DNA from: an uncultured Christensenella sp.
Lineage (GTDB): Bacteria > Bacillota > Clostridia > Christensenellales > Pumilibacteraceae
DNA length: 64,000 nucleotides
Direction of reading: 5' to 3'
Assembly (NCBI GenBank): GCA_910585955.1
Contig: CAJUGC010000001.1
Span: forward strand, 124,001 to 188,000
A model generated the notes under the pieces. It ran no database searches, was not told the DNA's origin, and saw only the letters and a program-made list of their open reading frames with translations. Made by a program: the position numbers and the translations under genes. Positions 1 through 7,918 of the stretch are shown piece by piece. Positions within the stretch are counted from its first letter, which is position 1. Each line of letters starts with the position of its first letter.

Positions 1-1301
1 TACATTACGCCTATGTTGTACATTGCATTGACATGGCCTTTCTGCGCCGCTTTTTCGAAATACTGCGCAGCCTGCCAATGATCCTCGCGCGTGCCGTTGC
101 CTTTCATATAGCAGAACGCAAGATTGTACATACCTCTGTCGTAACCGAGCCGCGCCGACTTATAATACAGATCGAAAGCTTTTTTCGGATCTTTCTCCAC
201 GCCGTTGCCGAACTCGTATGCAAGACCGAGATTGCAAAGAGCGCGCATATCGCCGTTTTCGGCCGCTTTGTTGTTCCAATATATACTGCGCTCGGGATTA
301 AGGAATGCCGTCTCGTTTTTATAGATGTATCCGAGCTTGCTCTGCGCAGGGTTATATCCCGCCTGCGCCGAAGTTTCAAAACACTCTATGGCGCGTTTGA
401 CGTCCTTAGGCACGCCCTCGCCGCTCTCGAAATGCTCGCCGAGCAGGAACAGAGCTTCGCTGCTGCCTTTACTTGCCGCCATATCGTACCATAGGCAGGC
501 AGACGCGCTGTCGCGCTCGTTTTCGCCCTCGTAATACATCGCAAGCTTCATCATGGCGGGCACGTTGCCGAGAAGCGCCGCGCGACGAAGCCACCGGAAG
601 CAATTTCCGTTGTCGTAATTTCTTTCGTACCAAAGCGCGAGATTATACGCCGCTCCGCTTATGCCGCTCTCCGCAGCCATTTGATAGAGCTTGAGCGCCA
701 TGTCGTCGTCCTGCGGCACTCCGTTACCTTTAGAATAACGGAAACCCAAAGCGTACTGCGCTTCGCCGTAATTCTTATATGCCGACTTTTCGATATAATT
801 GACTGCCTTCACCTCGTCTACGTTCGTGCCGCTTCCTTCCGAATACATCTGCGAAACCAAAAATTCCGCAGCGCAATATCCGCGCTCCGCAGCTTTAAGA
901 GCGAGCGTAAAAGCCTTTTCCGCCTCTCCGGTGTACGAATAGTACTGAGCAAGCAGATAGGTGGCAAAGAAGTCGTCGTTTTTCGACAGCACCTCAAGAC
1001 CGTCGATTGCCTTCTTCGCATATCCGAGCGCCTTTTCTCCCTCGCCTATACTGCGCGCAAAATCGGCTGTGAGAAGCACGGCTTTCGCGTCTCCCTTCTT
1101 TCTTCCGAGAGCAAAGCACTGCGCCGTAAATTCGAGAGTAACTCCGAGATTCGGGTGCTTCATAGATATAAAGCCGAGATAGGTATAGCTGTCGCGATAG
1201 CCTCCGAGTTCGTCGAATTCCGCAAAAGCCTTGTCGAATTCGTTGTTTCTGAAATGCTCCTGCGCCCTGATGTACAACTGTTGCTTTTCCGTTGCGTCCA
1301 T
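1..1301 (-). CDS. Sel1-like/TPR repeat protein (partial, C-terminus off the left edge)
   Basis: The open frame begins at an ATG at 1301 behind an AAAGAGG ribosome site and runs off the left edge, giving at least 433 residues. The N-terminal 150 residues look like TPR-type helices. From about residue 150 on, classic Sel1-like repeats recur, with signatures such as A-x-Y-x-L-G followed by G-N-G-V-x-x-D (for example GNGVPQDD and GNGVEKDP). No signal peptide or membrane segment is seen, so it is probably a cytoplasmic helical scaffold. Sel1 repeats usually mediate protein-protein contacts; the partner cannot be told from sequence. It has its own promoter and lies downstream of the LRR/PH gene terminator. 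Confidence 0.85.
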   Translation of the reverse strand, partial: MDATEKQQLYIRAQEHFRNNEFDKAFAEFDELGGYRDSYTYLGFISMKHPNLGVTLEFTAQCFALGRKKGDAKAVLLTADFARSIGEGEKALGYAKKAIDGLEVLSKNDDFFATYLLAQYYSYTGEAEKAFTLALKAAERGYCAAEFLVSQMYSEGSGTNVDEVKAVNYIEKSAYKNYGEAQYALGFRYSKGNGVPQDDDMALKLYQMAAESGISGAAYNLALWYERNYDNGNCFRWLRRAALLGNVPAMMKLAMYYEGENERDSASACLWYDMAASKGSSEALFLLGEHFESGEGVPKDVKRAIECFETSAQAGYNPAQSKLGYIYKNETAFLNPERSIYWNNKAAENGDMRALCNLGLAYEFGNGVEKDPKKAFDLYYKSARLGYDRGMYNLAFCYMKGNGTREDHWQAAQYFEKAAQKGHVNAMYNIGVM

Positions 1302-1360
1302 ATTTATCCAAACCTCTTTGTTCTTTGCGTACGAGCCGAAACCCGAACCGCCTTTTATAT

Positions 1361-1389
1361 ATCTTACCACAAAAAGAGCAAAATGTCAA
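1361..1389 (-). promoter_or_regulatory. Sigma-A promoter of the Sel1-repeat gene
   Basis: On the minus strand, TTGACA (1389-1384) is followed by a 17-base spacer and TAAGAT (1366-1361), about 60 bases before the ATG at 1301. Confidence 0.65.
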
Positions 1390-1404
1390 ACATATAGTAA
1401 AACT

Positions 1405-1430
1405 AAAGCGCGACATCGGGCCGCGCTTCA
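1405..1430 (-). terminator. Intrinsic terminator after the LRR/PH gene
   Basis: A 7-bp GC-rich stem (AAGCGCG/CGCGCTT) lies just past the stop at 1441 and is followed on the minus strand by TTTAGTTTTA. Confidence 0.6.
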
Positions 1431-1440
1431 AACATTCTTT

Positions 1441-2628
1441 TTACTCGGTTTTTTCCGAAGCTTTGTTCTTTTCCGCTACCGCTTCGCCGCGTTTTTTCTC
1501 GACAAGTTTGCTGAGACGCGACGCAAAATCTTTGGGGAATTTAAGTCCGCTGAGATTAAGCTCGCAACCGTCGGTCGTTTTCACGCGTACGCTGTCGGAG
1601 CTTATCTCCTCCGCAAGTTCGATGTCCTCGAGATCGCAATAAGTAAGCTTTCCCTCCTCGCAAAGGTAAAGCTTTTTGTCCGTGACGGCATACGTCGTGT
1701 TGCTTTCTCCGCGCACGGCTTTGACTATCCCCGCTATCCAAATCCAAACGGGCATAAGGTGTACAGCGAAAAACAACAGTATAAGAAGCATAAGCGGATT
1801 TTTTGCGAAAACTCCGCTTATGGACATTCCTCCGAGTATTCCGAAATCGAAAAGCATCCATATTACGACAAACGGAAATATACCTCCGAAAACAGCTTTC
1901 CTCAGCGGCTTTTTACCTTTGGAGTCAAGATCTATATATACTTTCTCGTTCATAGCCGCATATTGCGCCGCATTGTGTCTGCCCTTCCCCTTTAAATACC
2001 GCTTTCTTACGGTCTTGCTCGTCTGCTCCTCTTCGCGCCTAACTCTCGATATATCGAAAGATCTGCGTGCCGCTCTTTCCTTTCTTTCGCCGTAAGGCGT
2101 TCCCGAAAACGTATATTCTCCCGTCTCCGCACCCAAAGGCATATCGACCTCTTCCAGATTAGAACACTCCGCAAAAGCCCAATCGCCTATTTTCTTAAGC
2201 GTGGACGGCAAAGTAACCTCGCGGAATACGCCTCCGAACATAAACGCGTCCTCGCCTATCTCTTCAAGTCCTTCATTGAAAACCACCTCTTCCAAAGAAG
2301 AACAGCCGTTAAACGCATTGTTTCCGACCTTTTTGAGCTTCGGCGGAAGAATGACTCGAATGAGATTTTCGCATTCGGAAAAAGCGTCCTCGCGTATTTC
2401 CTCGATGCTTTCGGGGAAGTTTACCTCCTTAAGATTCGAGCATGAATAGAAAGCGGAAACGCCTATGATTTTCACGCTGTTCGGTATGACTACGTTCTCT
2501 ATCTCCGCGCCGAAAAACGCGTCCTCTCCTATTTCGAGTACGCCGTCCGGTATCTCTGGCGCGGCTTCTTCGCCGAGATATTCTACAAGCACTCCGTTTT
2601 CGATTTGAAAATCGTCTTTCATATCCAA
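1441..2628 (-). CDS. BspA-type leucine-rich repeat membrane protein with PH-like domain
   Basis: 395 residues. Residues ~25-180 are LRR_5/BspA-type repeats (recurring I-G-x-x-A-F, C-S-N-L, L-P-x-x-L-K-x-I-G). A charged linker follows, then two hydrophobic segments (~250-272 and ~280-305), then a C-terminal bacterial PH-like domain around TTYAVTDKKLYL. BspA repeats are usually extracellular, but no signal peptide is seen, so the repeats may face the cytoplasm. Start: TTG at 2628 is 6 bases after AGGAG, while the next ATG at 2622 is 12 bases away; either may be used. The AGGAG overlaps the TAG stop of the upstream glycosyltransferase, so the two genes are probably translationally coupled. Function unknown. 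Confidence 0.85.
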   Translation of the reverse strand: MDMKDDFQIENGVLVEYLGEEAAPEIPDGVLEIGEDAFFGAEIENVVIPNSVKIIGVSAFYSCSNLKEVNFPESIEEIREDAFSECENLIRVILPPKLKKVGNNAFNGCSSLEEVVFNEGLEEIGEDAFMFGGVFREVTLPSTLKKIGDWAFAECSNLEEVDMPLGAETGEYTFSGTPYGERKERAARRSFDISRVRREEEQTSKTVRKRYLKGKGRHNAAQYAAMNEKVYIDLDSKGKKPLRKAVFGGIFPFVVIWMLFDFGILGGMSISGVFAKNPLMLLILLFFAVHLMPVWIWIAGIVKAVRGESNTTYAVTDKKLYLCEEGKLTYCDLEDIELAEEISSDSVRVKTTDGCELNLSGLKFPKDFASRLSKLVEKKRGEAVAEKNKASEKTE

Positions 2629-2637
2629 ACGAAACTC

Positions 2638-3813
2638 CTATTCGTTGCCGAGCTCGGGAAAACGTATTTTCAACCGTTCGAAAAGTATGTCTGCAAGCAT
2701 TTCGCCGCCCGCAGTTGTTTTGACGGTCTTGCAAGCGTCTTTGTACGGTTGCATTTTTTCCGGCGAAGAACAGTATTCGCGTATCTTTCCCACTATATCT
2801 TCAATCTTGTCGAGTTTTATCGCAGTGCCCACTTCGTCGATATAATACTCGCCGATCCACTTTTCAATCGGGGTCGCATAAAGCGTGATTATCTGCGGAA
2901 CTTCGAGATAACTCGACTCGGCGAGATTGCTCGCGCCGCTTTTGCCCACGAAAAGATCCGCCGCCGCGTTGAGTTCGAGCATTTTATCCGTAAAACCGTA
3001 TGCCTTAAAAGTGACGTTCTCGTTCGTTTTCAGCGCGTTCATTCGCTCCAAAAGCGGCTCGTTTTTGCCGCAAACGGCGACTACGTTGAGGTTCATATCG
3101 GTCTTTGCAAGCGCTTCGGCCGTCTTTTCGAGCTTGCCCTCTCCGTATGCTCCGTCTACCAAAAGCACGGTGAATTTATCCTTGTCGAGACCGTGAAGCT
3201 CCCGATAGTACTGCTTGCCCTTGTCGTAGTTTTCGACCGCCTTACGAAGCATGAACGGTACGGTGGCGAGCTGTTCGGGTCTTAACTTCAATTTCTTAAT
3301 AGCCCGTTTCCTGCCGTTTTCCGAACTCAGAACTATGAGGTCGGTACGTTTATCCCATTGCCGTCCGACCACGGGATCGGGACAGTACGCGACTACGTCG
3401 GTATCAAGACCGCGCTTTTCGCGGCACTGATTGGCAAAGTAAAGCGTCGAAAAGTGAGTGTTGAGAATAAGGTCGGGTTTGAGGCTCATCATGTAATCCA
3501 TGCACGCCTGTCTTCCTTTTTTATAGCGCGTATTGAAAAGGTACGACATCGACGCTTTTTGCCCGACGAGCGCCATGAGCGCAAACTGCATTACACCGTT
3601 TATCTTGTGATGATTGTGCTTGCGCACCTCGTTTATGAAGTCGTCCTCCATGGCTTTCATTACGGGGTCGCCCGTGTCCTGATAGAAGTACGTCTTGACG
3701 ACTTCGCATCTGTCGCCATACTTTTCTTCGAACGCCTGCGAAACGGCGGTCATCGGCATTATATGTCCGAAGCCCGCTTCCACAAACGGAAATACCACTC
3801 TGGGTTTTGTCAT
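2638..3813 (-). CDS. GT28/MGDG synthase-like glycosyltransferase
   Basis: 391 residues resembling the UgtP/MGDG-synthase/MurG group. The N-terminus carries a glycine-rich acceptor loop (EAGFGHIMP) typical of the N domain. The C-terminal half has a nucleotide-sugar site (VGKSGASNLAESSYLEVP), close to the GGxT/S...E motif of GT28 enzymes. Known members transfer glucose or galactose from UDP-sugar to diacylglycerol at the inner membrane face; the sugar and acceptor here are inferred. ATG at 3813 has AGGAG upstream. It lies downstream of UDP-galactopyranose mutase, which would fit galactose-containing glycolipid or surface glycan synthesis, although 168 bases of repeat-bearing DNA separate the two. 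Confidence 0.85.
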   Translation of the reverse strand: MTKPRVVFPFVEAGFGHIMPMTAVSQAFEEKYGDRCEVVKTYFYQDTGDPVMKAMEDDFINEVRKHNHHKINGVMQFALMALVGQKASMSYLFNTRYKKGRQACMDYMMSLKPDLILNTHFSTLYFANQCREKRGLDTDVVAYCPDPVVGRQWDKRTDLIVLSSENGRKRAIKKLKLRPEQLATVPFMLRKAVENYDKGKQYYRELHGLDKDKFTVLLVDGAYGEGKLEKTAEALAKTDMNLNVVAVCGKNEPLLERMNALKTNENVTFKAYGFTDKMLELNAAADLFVGKSGASNLAESSYLEVPQIITLYATPIEKWIGEYYIDEVGTAIKLDKIEDIVGKIREYCSSPEKMQPYKDACKTVKTTAGGEMLADILFERLKIRFPELGNE

Positions 3814-3845
3814 AAAATTTGTTCTCCTAATGTTGCTTTTTTGTT

Positions 3846-3976
3846 CGGCGAGCCGCGCATAGCCCGTGCCATTCTCTATTATCGAAGCCGCAGCTGCGGC
3901 TCAGACGGGCAACAGGCGGCGAGTCGCACATAGCCACCAGCCGAGCGCGTAGCGCGAACGCCACGAGCGTAGCGAG
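3846..3976. repeat. Repeat-rich intergenic segment between GT28 gene and glf
   Basis: Two ~20-bp near copies (CGGCGAGCCGCGCATAGCC at 3846 and CGGCGAGTCGCACATAGCC at 3917) lie 71 bases apart. Between them is the palindrome GCCGCAGCTGCGGC. From 3940 there is a motif (GCCGAGCG...GAACGCCACGAGCG) related to copies near 39438 and 54889. It is non-coding by appearance. Confidence 0.5.
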
Positions 3977-3981
3977 TTCTA

Positions 3982-5190
3982 TCAGCCGATAAATGCGGCT
4001 TCGAGTATTTTATGAGCGAGCTCCAAAGCCCTGTCCACCGCCTTATCCATATTGACGTAGACGTAGCTTCCGAGACGACCTGCGAAGTACAGATTTTTTA
4101 TGTCCTTGACGTAGTCCGCGTACTTTGCATAGCTCTCCTTTGCTTCCGCCGTCGGCATCGGATAGTACGGAGAAAGCTTGCTTTCGCGATCGTATGAGCG
4201 CGGGTACTCGCGCACCGTAACGCTCGTCTTTGCCCTCGAATTCTCGACCGTGAATTTCTTGAATTCGGATATGCGCGTGAATGGCTCGGTGACGGTGTAG
4301 TTGACGACTCCGTACGGCTGGTAAGAGGGCGTATCCTCTTCTTTGAGATCGAAACGAAGCGTGCGATACGGCAGCCGACCGAACCTGTCGCCGCACAGCT
4401 CGTCTATACAGCCCGTAAATATGACGGGATAGTCCGAAGGCTTTCCGTAGACTTTAATGCTCTTGTCCTCTATCTCAAGACGCTCGAGCGCGTCGACGCC
4501 CGTCTCTACGACGATGTTCTCACTCTTTAACATATTCTCGACTATCGCGGAAAATCCGTCCTTCGGCATAGCCTGATATTTATCCGCGAAATATCCGTCG
4601 ATATAACCCGTGCGCACGGGCACGCGCTTAAAGACGGCGGGATCTATCGCCGCCATGTCGAGCCCCCACTGCTTGAACGAATAGTACTTAAAAACCGTTT
4701 CGTAGACGAATTCCGCGAATTCCTTTATTTCGGGATCGGGATTCAAGCGAAGCTCGGAAATGGAAACGGCGGCGTCCGCGCCGTACTTACCGACAAGCAC
4801 GCTCTCTATCTTCTTCGCCTTATCCGCGGGATATAGCGCCTCGAGCGAAGTAAAGTTAAACGGCACGGGGATATACTTATCTTTTATATCCGTGCTTAAA
4901 GTGTAGCGATCTATATACTTGCTCGTTATGTGCGAGCGCACTGTGTGGCGGTAGTCGAACCATTCGGTAAAGCGCGAAAGAAAAGCATACGCCTCTTCGC
5001 TGCTCGTATGGAAGAGGTGCGGGCCGTGACGTTGCACGAAATAGTCGTCCTTTTTATAGTCGGAGATTGCGCCCCCGACGTACTTTTCCTTTTCCCAAAC
5101 CGTGACTTTTACGCCGCTGTCGGCAAGGGTGCGAGCAATCGTCGCTCCCGAAAGTCCCGCGCCCACCACAAGCGCTCTCTTTTCACTCAT
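3982..5190 (-). CDS. glf: UDP-galactopyranose mutase
   Basis: 402 residues from the ATG at 5190, chosen because GGAGG sits 8 bases upstream; an in-frame ATG at 5214 lacks a site. FAD-binding Rossmann motif GAGLSGATIA is near the N-terminus, followed by HGPHLFHT, FKQWG, RVPVRTGYIDGYF and the C-terminal FAD motif GRLGSYVYVNMD. These are diagnostic of UGM, which interconverts UDP-galactopyranose and UDP-galactofuranose using reduced FAD. Length fits the family (about 370-400). Product would feed galactofuranose into surface polysaccharide. It has its own promoter and is probably followed by the GT28 and LRR/PH genes. Confidence 0.95.
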   Translation of the reverse strand: MSEKRALVVGAGLSGATIARTLADSGVKVTVWEKEKYVGGAISDYKKDDYFVQRHGPHLFHTSSEEAYAFLSRFTEWFDYRHTVRSHITSKYIDRYTLSTDIKDKYIPVPFNFTSLEALYPADKAKKIESVLVGKYGADAAVSISELRLNPDPEIKEFAEFVYETVFKYYSFKQWGLDMAAIDPAVFKRVPVRTGYIDGYFADKYQAMPKDGFSAIVENMLKSENIVVETGVDALERLEIEDKSIKVYGKPSDYPVIFTGCIDELCGDRFGRLPYRTLRFDLKEEDTPSYQPYGVVNYTVTEPFTRISEFKKFTVENSRAKTSVTVREYPRSYDRESKLSPYYPMPTAEAKESYAKYADYVKDIKNLYFAGRLGSYVYVNMDKAVDRALELAHKILEAAFIG

Positions 5191-5223
5191 TGATAAGTCC
5201 TCCGAAAGTCTCATATCTTATAT

Positions 5224-5252
5224 AGTATAACACACCGCACGGAATTTTGCAA
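5224..5252 (-). promoter_or_regulatory. Promoter of glf
   Basis: Minus strand TTGCAA (5252-5247), 17-base spacer, TATACT (5229-5224), about 34 bases before the ATG at 5190. Confidence 0.65.
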
Positions 5253-5275
5253 GCAATTCGAGAAATTATATAAAA

Positions 5276-5310
5276 GAGCCCCGCGCGACTTTGCCGTCGC
5301 CGCGAGGCTC
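5276..5310 (-). terminator. Terminator after the small lipoprotein gene
   Basis: A GC-rich hairpin (GAGCC-CCGCG...CGCG-GGCTC) lies downstream of the stop at 5334 and is followed on the minus strand by TTTTATATAATTT. Confidence 0.65.
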
Positions 5311-5333
5311 GGAAGTTAGATTTTAGGTATGAT

Positions 5334-5792
5334 TCAATCTTTGTAAAGATACGAACGCGCTTTTTTGTGCTTTTCGTTTATGAGCTTTATATCTTTCTTT
5401 GTAACCAAACCATGTTCATAAGCATTAGCGAGTCCGATTATTTCGTCGGTCTGCTCTATATAAACATTAAATCCTATACTATCGGGATACTCGATTCGGA
5501 CACCGCCGATTTTCTCACTTCGTAATGCCAGAAAAGCAAATACCGCATAATGCGTATAGAATACATAGACACCTTCCCTTGAGGTATAAAACTCCTCGAC
5601 CTCAAAGTTCTTTTCTTCATTTTCATCTAACTCATACAAGTCGCAATATGCCTGAGCAATTTTTGTTCTTGTTTCCGCAGACAGTTCTTCATAGTCGTAT
5701 ATAGGAGTTTCCCTTGTCGAACCGCAAGCACAAAAAACTATGCTCATACACAATGCAAGCGCAATCAATATAGGAATCAGTCTCTTTTTCAT
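5334..5792 (-). CDS. Small predicted lipoprotein
   Basis: 152 residues. MKKR is followed by a hydrophobic stretch ending FCACGS; Cys23 (or Cys21) is the probable lipidated residue. The rest is an acidic, mixed alpha/beta domain that I do not recognise. Its ATG overlaps the TGA of the subtilase gene (ATGA), with GAGGAG 8 bases upstream, so it is translationally coupled to the protease and may act with it at the cell surface as a partner, chaperone or inhibitor; that role is inference. The region is visibly more AT-rich than its neighbours. Confidence 0.75.
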   Translation of the reverse strand: MKKRLIPILIALALCMSIVFCACGSTRETPIYDYEELSAETRTKIAQAYCDLYELDENEEKNFEVEEFYTSREGVYVFYTHYAVFAFLALRSEKIGGVRIEYPDSIGFNVYIEQTDEIIGLANAYEHGLVTKKDIKLINEKHKKARSYLYKD

Positions 5793-7150
5793 GCATATAT
5801 CTCCTCGTAGTTATTGTCTGTATTATACCAAAAATTTCCTTCTTTGTCAAAATATTTTCTACACTCTATTATATTCGAATACAGAGACTCTACGACACGT
5901 TCCATCTCAAAATCATCGGACAGTACTATTGCATATGTCTCAAAAAACTCTTCATCATAATATGACAGAACAACTTCCATTTTCAAAGAACTTGTTTGCC
6001 GAAAATTTTGAGAAAGCGCCTGCACAAGCTGCTTTGGACTTTCTATCACTTTAAGCCCCATAAGTTCAAGCTCTCCCGAAGATGAATTGCTTATTACAAT
6101 TATGGGATTATTATCGATATTTATTTCATATTTACAGCACGCACAAGTAGCATATCGATGTCCGTTGTACATACGTAAGGAAGAAGAATATGCCCAATGT
6201 GGCTCAAGTTTATGATCCCCACATTCGCAGAATGATGCATGTTGTGTTTGCGATACAAATGAATAGGATTGCCCGTATCTATGACCCGCATGTAAACTAA
6301 TAAGCTCATTTAAGGCATTAAGTCTACCACCCGAAACACACAGGTCACTGAGTGCGCTTACTTTACTGACATTGTTCTTTATAGCAGCTTTAATTTCCGC
6401 AGCAGTAAGTTCCGGAAATCTTGAAAGCAACAATGCGGCAACACCCGAAACATATGGTGCGGCATACGACGTCCCGGAGTCCGACTCATAATAACTCGTA
6501 CCGGAGCATGACCCTTGATAACGCCCTTGTATCATCGTAGAATATATGTTGGCTCCCGGAGCAAATAAATCTACTGTCGTTTTCCCATAGTTGGAACCTG
6601 TGCCACCATTTATAAATCTTTTATCCTCTGTATTACTTGCTCCTACAGATATTAAGTTTTCTCTATAGCTATAACTCGCCGGATAAACTGCATTTTTGCT
6701 GTCATCATTATCCGCTTCGGCATTTCCGGCTGCACACACTATTACCCCTGTATATTTTTCTATTGCACTGCGAAGCCTACTGTCGTCTTGTTTACCTCCG
6801 AGACTAAGATTGATAATAGGAATCCCTTTTATCCTAGCATGTTCTATCTCTGACACGACGTAAGGGGTTTTAATTCCACCCAAGCTGTCACCGACTCTTA
6901 GCGAAGCTATTCTTACGTTCCACCCTGCGCCGGCAATTCCTTCTCCATTGTCGGTCTGAGCAGCTATAATTCCCGCAACCATTGTCCCATGATAAAAAAG
7001 ACTTGACGTAGCAGGCATAGCAGAAGTATTATTTACGAAATCATAGCTAAGCGACGTATCGATTTTGTCTTGTAAATCGGGATGCGTAGAATCGACACCG
7101 CTGTCTATAACCCCAACAACAACATCACGCGAACCCGTGGTATAGTCCAT
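5789..7150 (-). CDS. Subtilisin-like serine protease (S8), catalytic part of a frameshifted gene
   Basis: 453 residues from an internal ATG at 7150. The S8 triad is visible: Asp16 in GVIDSGVD, His54 in YHGTMVAG, Ser ~227 in SGTSYAAPYVSGVAALL, with the oxyanion Asn in CAAGN near 141. After the catalytic domain there are two short H-x-Y / C-x-C-x-x-x repeats (HRYGQSYSF...FCECGDHK and HRYATCACCKYEI), then a ~120-residue tail of unknown role. The true N-terminus is missing: the frame just upstream encodes ...QWAIERIKLPEAW, which joins to DYTTGSRDV only if one G is restored at CATGG (7147-7148). So this is the second half of a secreted pre-pro-protease whose first half is at 7245-7772. It may be a pseudogene or an assembly indel. 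Confidence 0.8.
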   Translation of the reverse strand: MDYTTGSRDVVVGVIDSGVDSTHPDLQDKIDTSLSYDFVNNTSAMPATSSLFYHGTMVAGIIAAQTDNGEGIAGAGWNVRIASLRVGDSLGGIKTPYVVSEIEHARIKGIPIINLSLGGKQDDSRLRSAIEKYTGVIVCAAGNAEADNDDSKNAVYPASYSYRENLISVGASNTEDKRFINGGTGSNYGKTTVDLFAPGANIYSTMIQGRYQGSCSGTSYYESDSGTSYAAPYVSGVAALLLSRFPELTAAEIKAAIKNNVSKVSALSDLCVSGGRLNALNELISLHAGHRYGQSYSFVSQTQHASFCECGDHKLEPHWAYSSSLRMYNGHRYATCACCKYEINIDNNPIIVISNSSSGELELMGLKVIESPKQLVQALSQNFRQTSSLKMEVVLSYYDEEFFETYAIVLSDDFEMERVVESLYSNIIECRKYFDKEGNFWYNTDNNYEEIYA

Positions 7151-7244
7151 GCCTCGGGCAGCTTTATTCTTTCAATTGCCCACTGTTGAGAACGTTCGGG
7201 GTCGTTAGGAAGCTTTGTGGGATTTACTACAGGTAAAATGGGAT

Positions 7245-7772
7245 CTATAAATCCCCACCTATTGCCTTATTCGGTTCGATTCCATGTCCGTTATTTTCTT
7301 CGACATTACTATCGAATGAATCCAAAATATAACTCGGCTCAACAGAAAGCACATCATCACGCTTTTCAAGCGCCTTAATTGCCGCGAGAACATTCTCTTT
7401 GCTCTTTTCTTTCAATTTAAGGCTAAGAAGCTGATTATAATCTTTTGCAAAAGCCGATTTTTTACAAGCATGATCCTTGTGTATTCGCACATCATCGGCA
7501 TATGCGATCGACAAATCATCAACCGACTCACAACCGATATCGACGAAATCACTTACTTCATATTTTTTGAACTTTAAACTTTCCTTATTTTTTATCGTAA
7601 CTGCCACTTCGTCTTCCGCGAACTCATCTTCGAGTGTCGCGGTGCAAATTATCTTGTCTTCCTTGGGCTCCGCGTCTGCGTTAAGAGCAAAAGCGTCAAG
7701 AGTACTCACGGGAATAAGTACGAGTGCAAGCGCCATACATAGCGCACATAACGAATAGATTGCCTTTTTCAT
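7245..7772 (-). CDS. Signal peptide and I9-like propeptide of the frameshifted subtilase
   Basis: 175 residues: a Sec signal peptide (MKKAIYSLC...hydrophobic...AFA), then a domain ending ALEKRDDVLSVEPSYIL. That last motif is typical of the inhibitor_I9 prodomain that folds subtilases. The frame ends at TAG 7245 shortly after GHGIEPNKAIGG. A different frame then continues FIDPILPVVNPTKLP without a stop into the protease region. Restoring one G in the GGGG run at 7253-7256 joins them. A strong AAGGAG site lies 7 bases before the ATG at 7772. Together with 5789-7150 this was or is one gene of about 660 codons. Confidence 0.75.
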   Translation of the reverse strand: MKKAIYSLCALCMALALVLIPVSTLDAFALNADAEPKEDKIICTATLEDEFAEDEVAVTIKNKESLKFKKYEVSDFVDIGCESVDDLSIAYADDVRIHKDHACKKSAFAKDYNQLLSLKLKEKSKENVLAAIKALEKRDDVLSVEPSYILDSFDSNVEENNGHGIEPNKAIGGDL

Positions 7773-7803
7773 TGTCTTTGCTCCTTTTTAATATGTTCCG
7801 TAG

Positions 7804-7833
7804 TATATACCTGAAAATTGCCCGATTTGTCAA
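7804..7833 (-). promoter_or_regulatory. Promoter of the subtilase-lipoprotein pair
   Basis: Minus strand TTGACA (7833-7828), 18-base spacer, TATATA (7809-7804), about 30 bases before the ATG at 7772. Confidence 0.6.
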
Positions 7834-7868
7834 CCGCTTTTGCAAATTTTTTTTAAATTTCTATATAA

Positions 7869-7897
7869 AAAACAGGACGCAAAGCTGCGCCCTGTTT
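7869..7897 (-). terminator. Terminator after the first GH3 gene
   Basis: A stem AAACAGG-x-CGCA / TGCG-x-CCTGTTT with an AAGC loop lies about 20 bases past the stop at 7919 and ends in TTTTTT on the minus strand. Confidence 0.75.
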
Positions 7898-7918
7898 GTT
7901 GTCTTGTATATTTTTATT

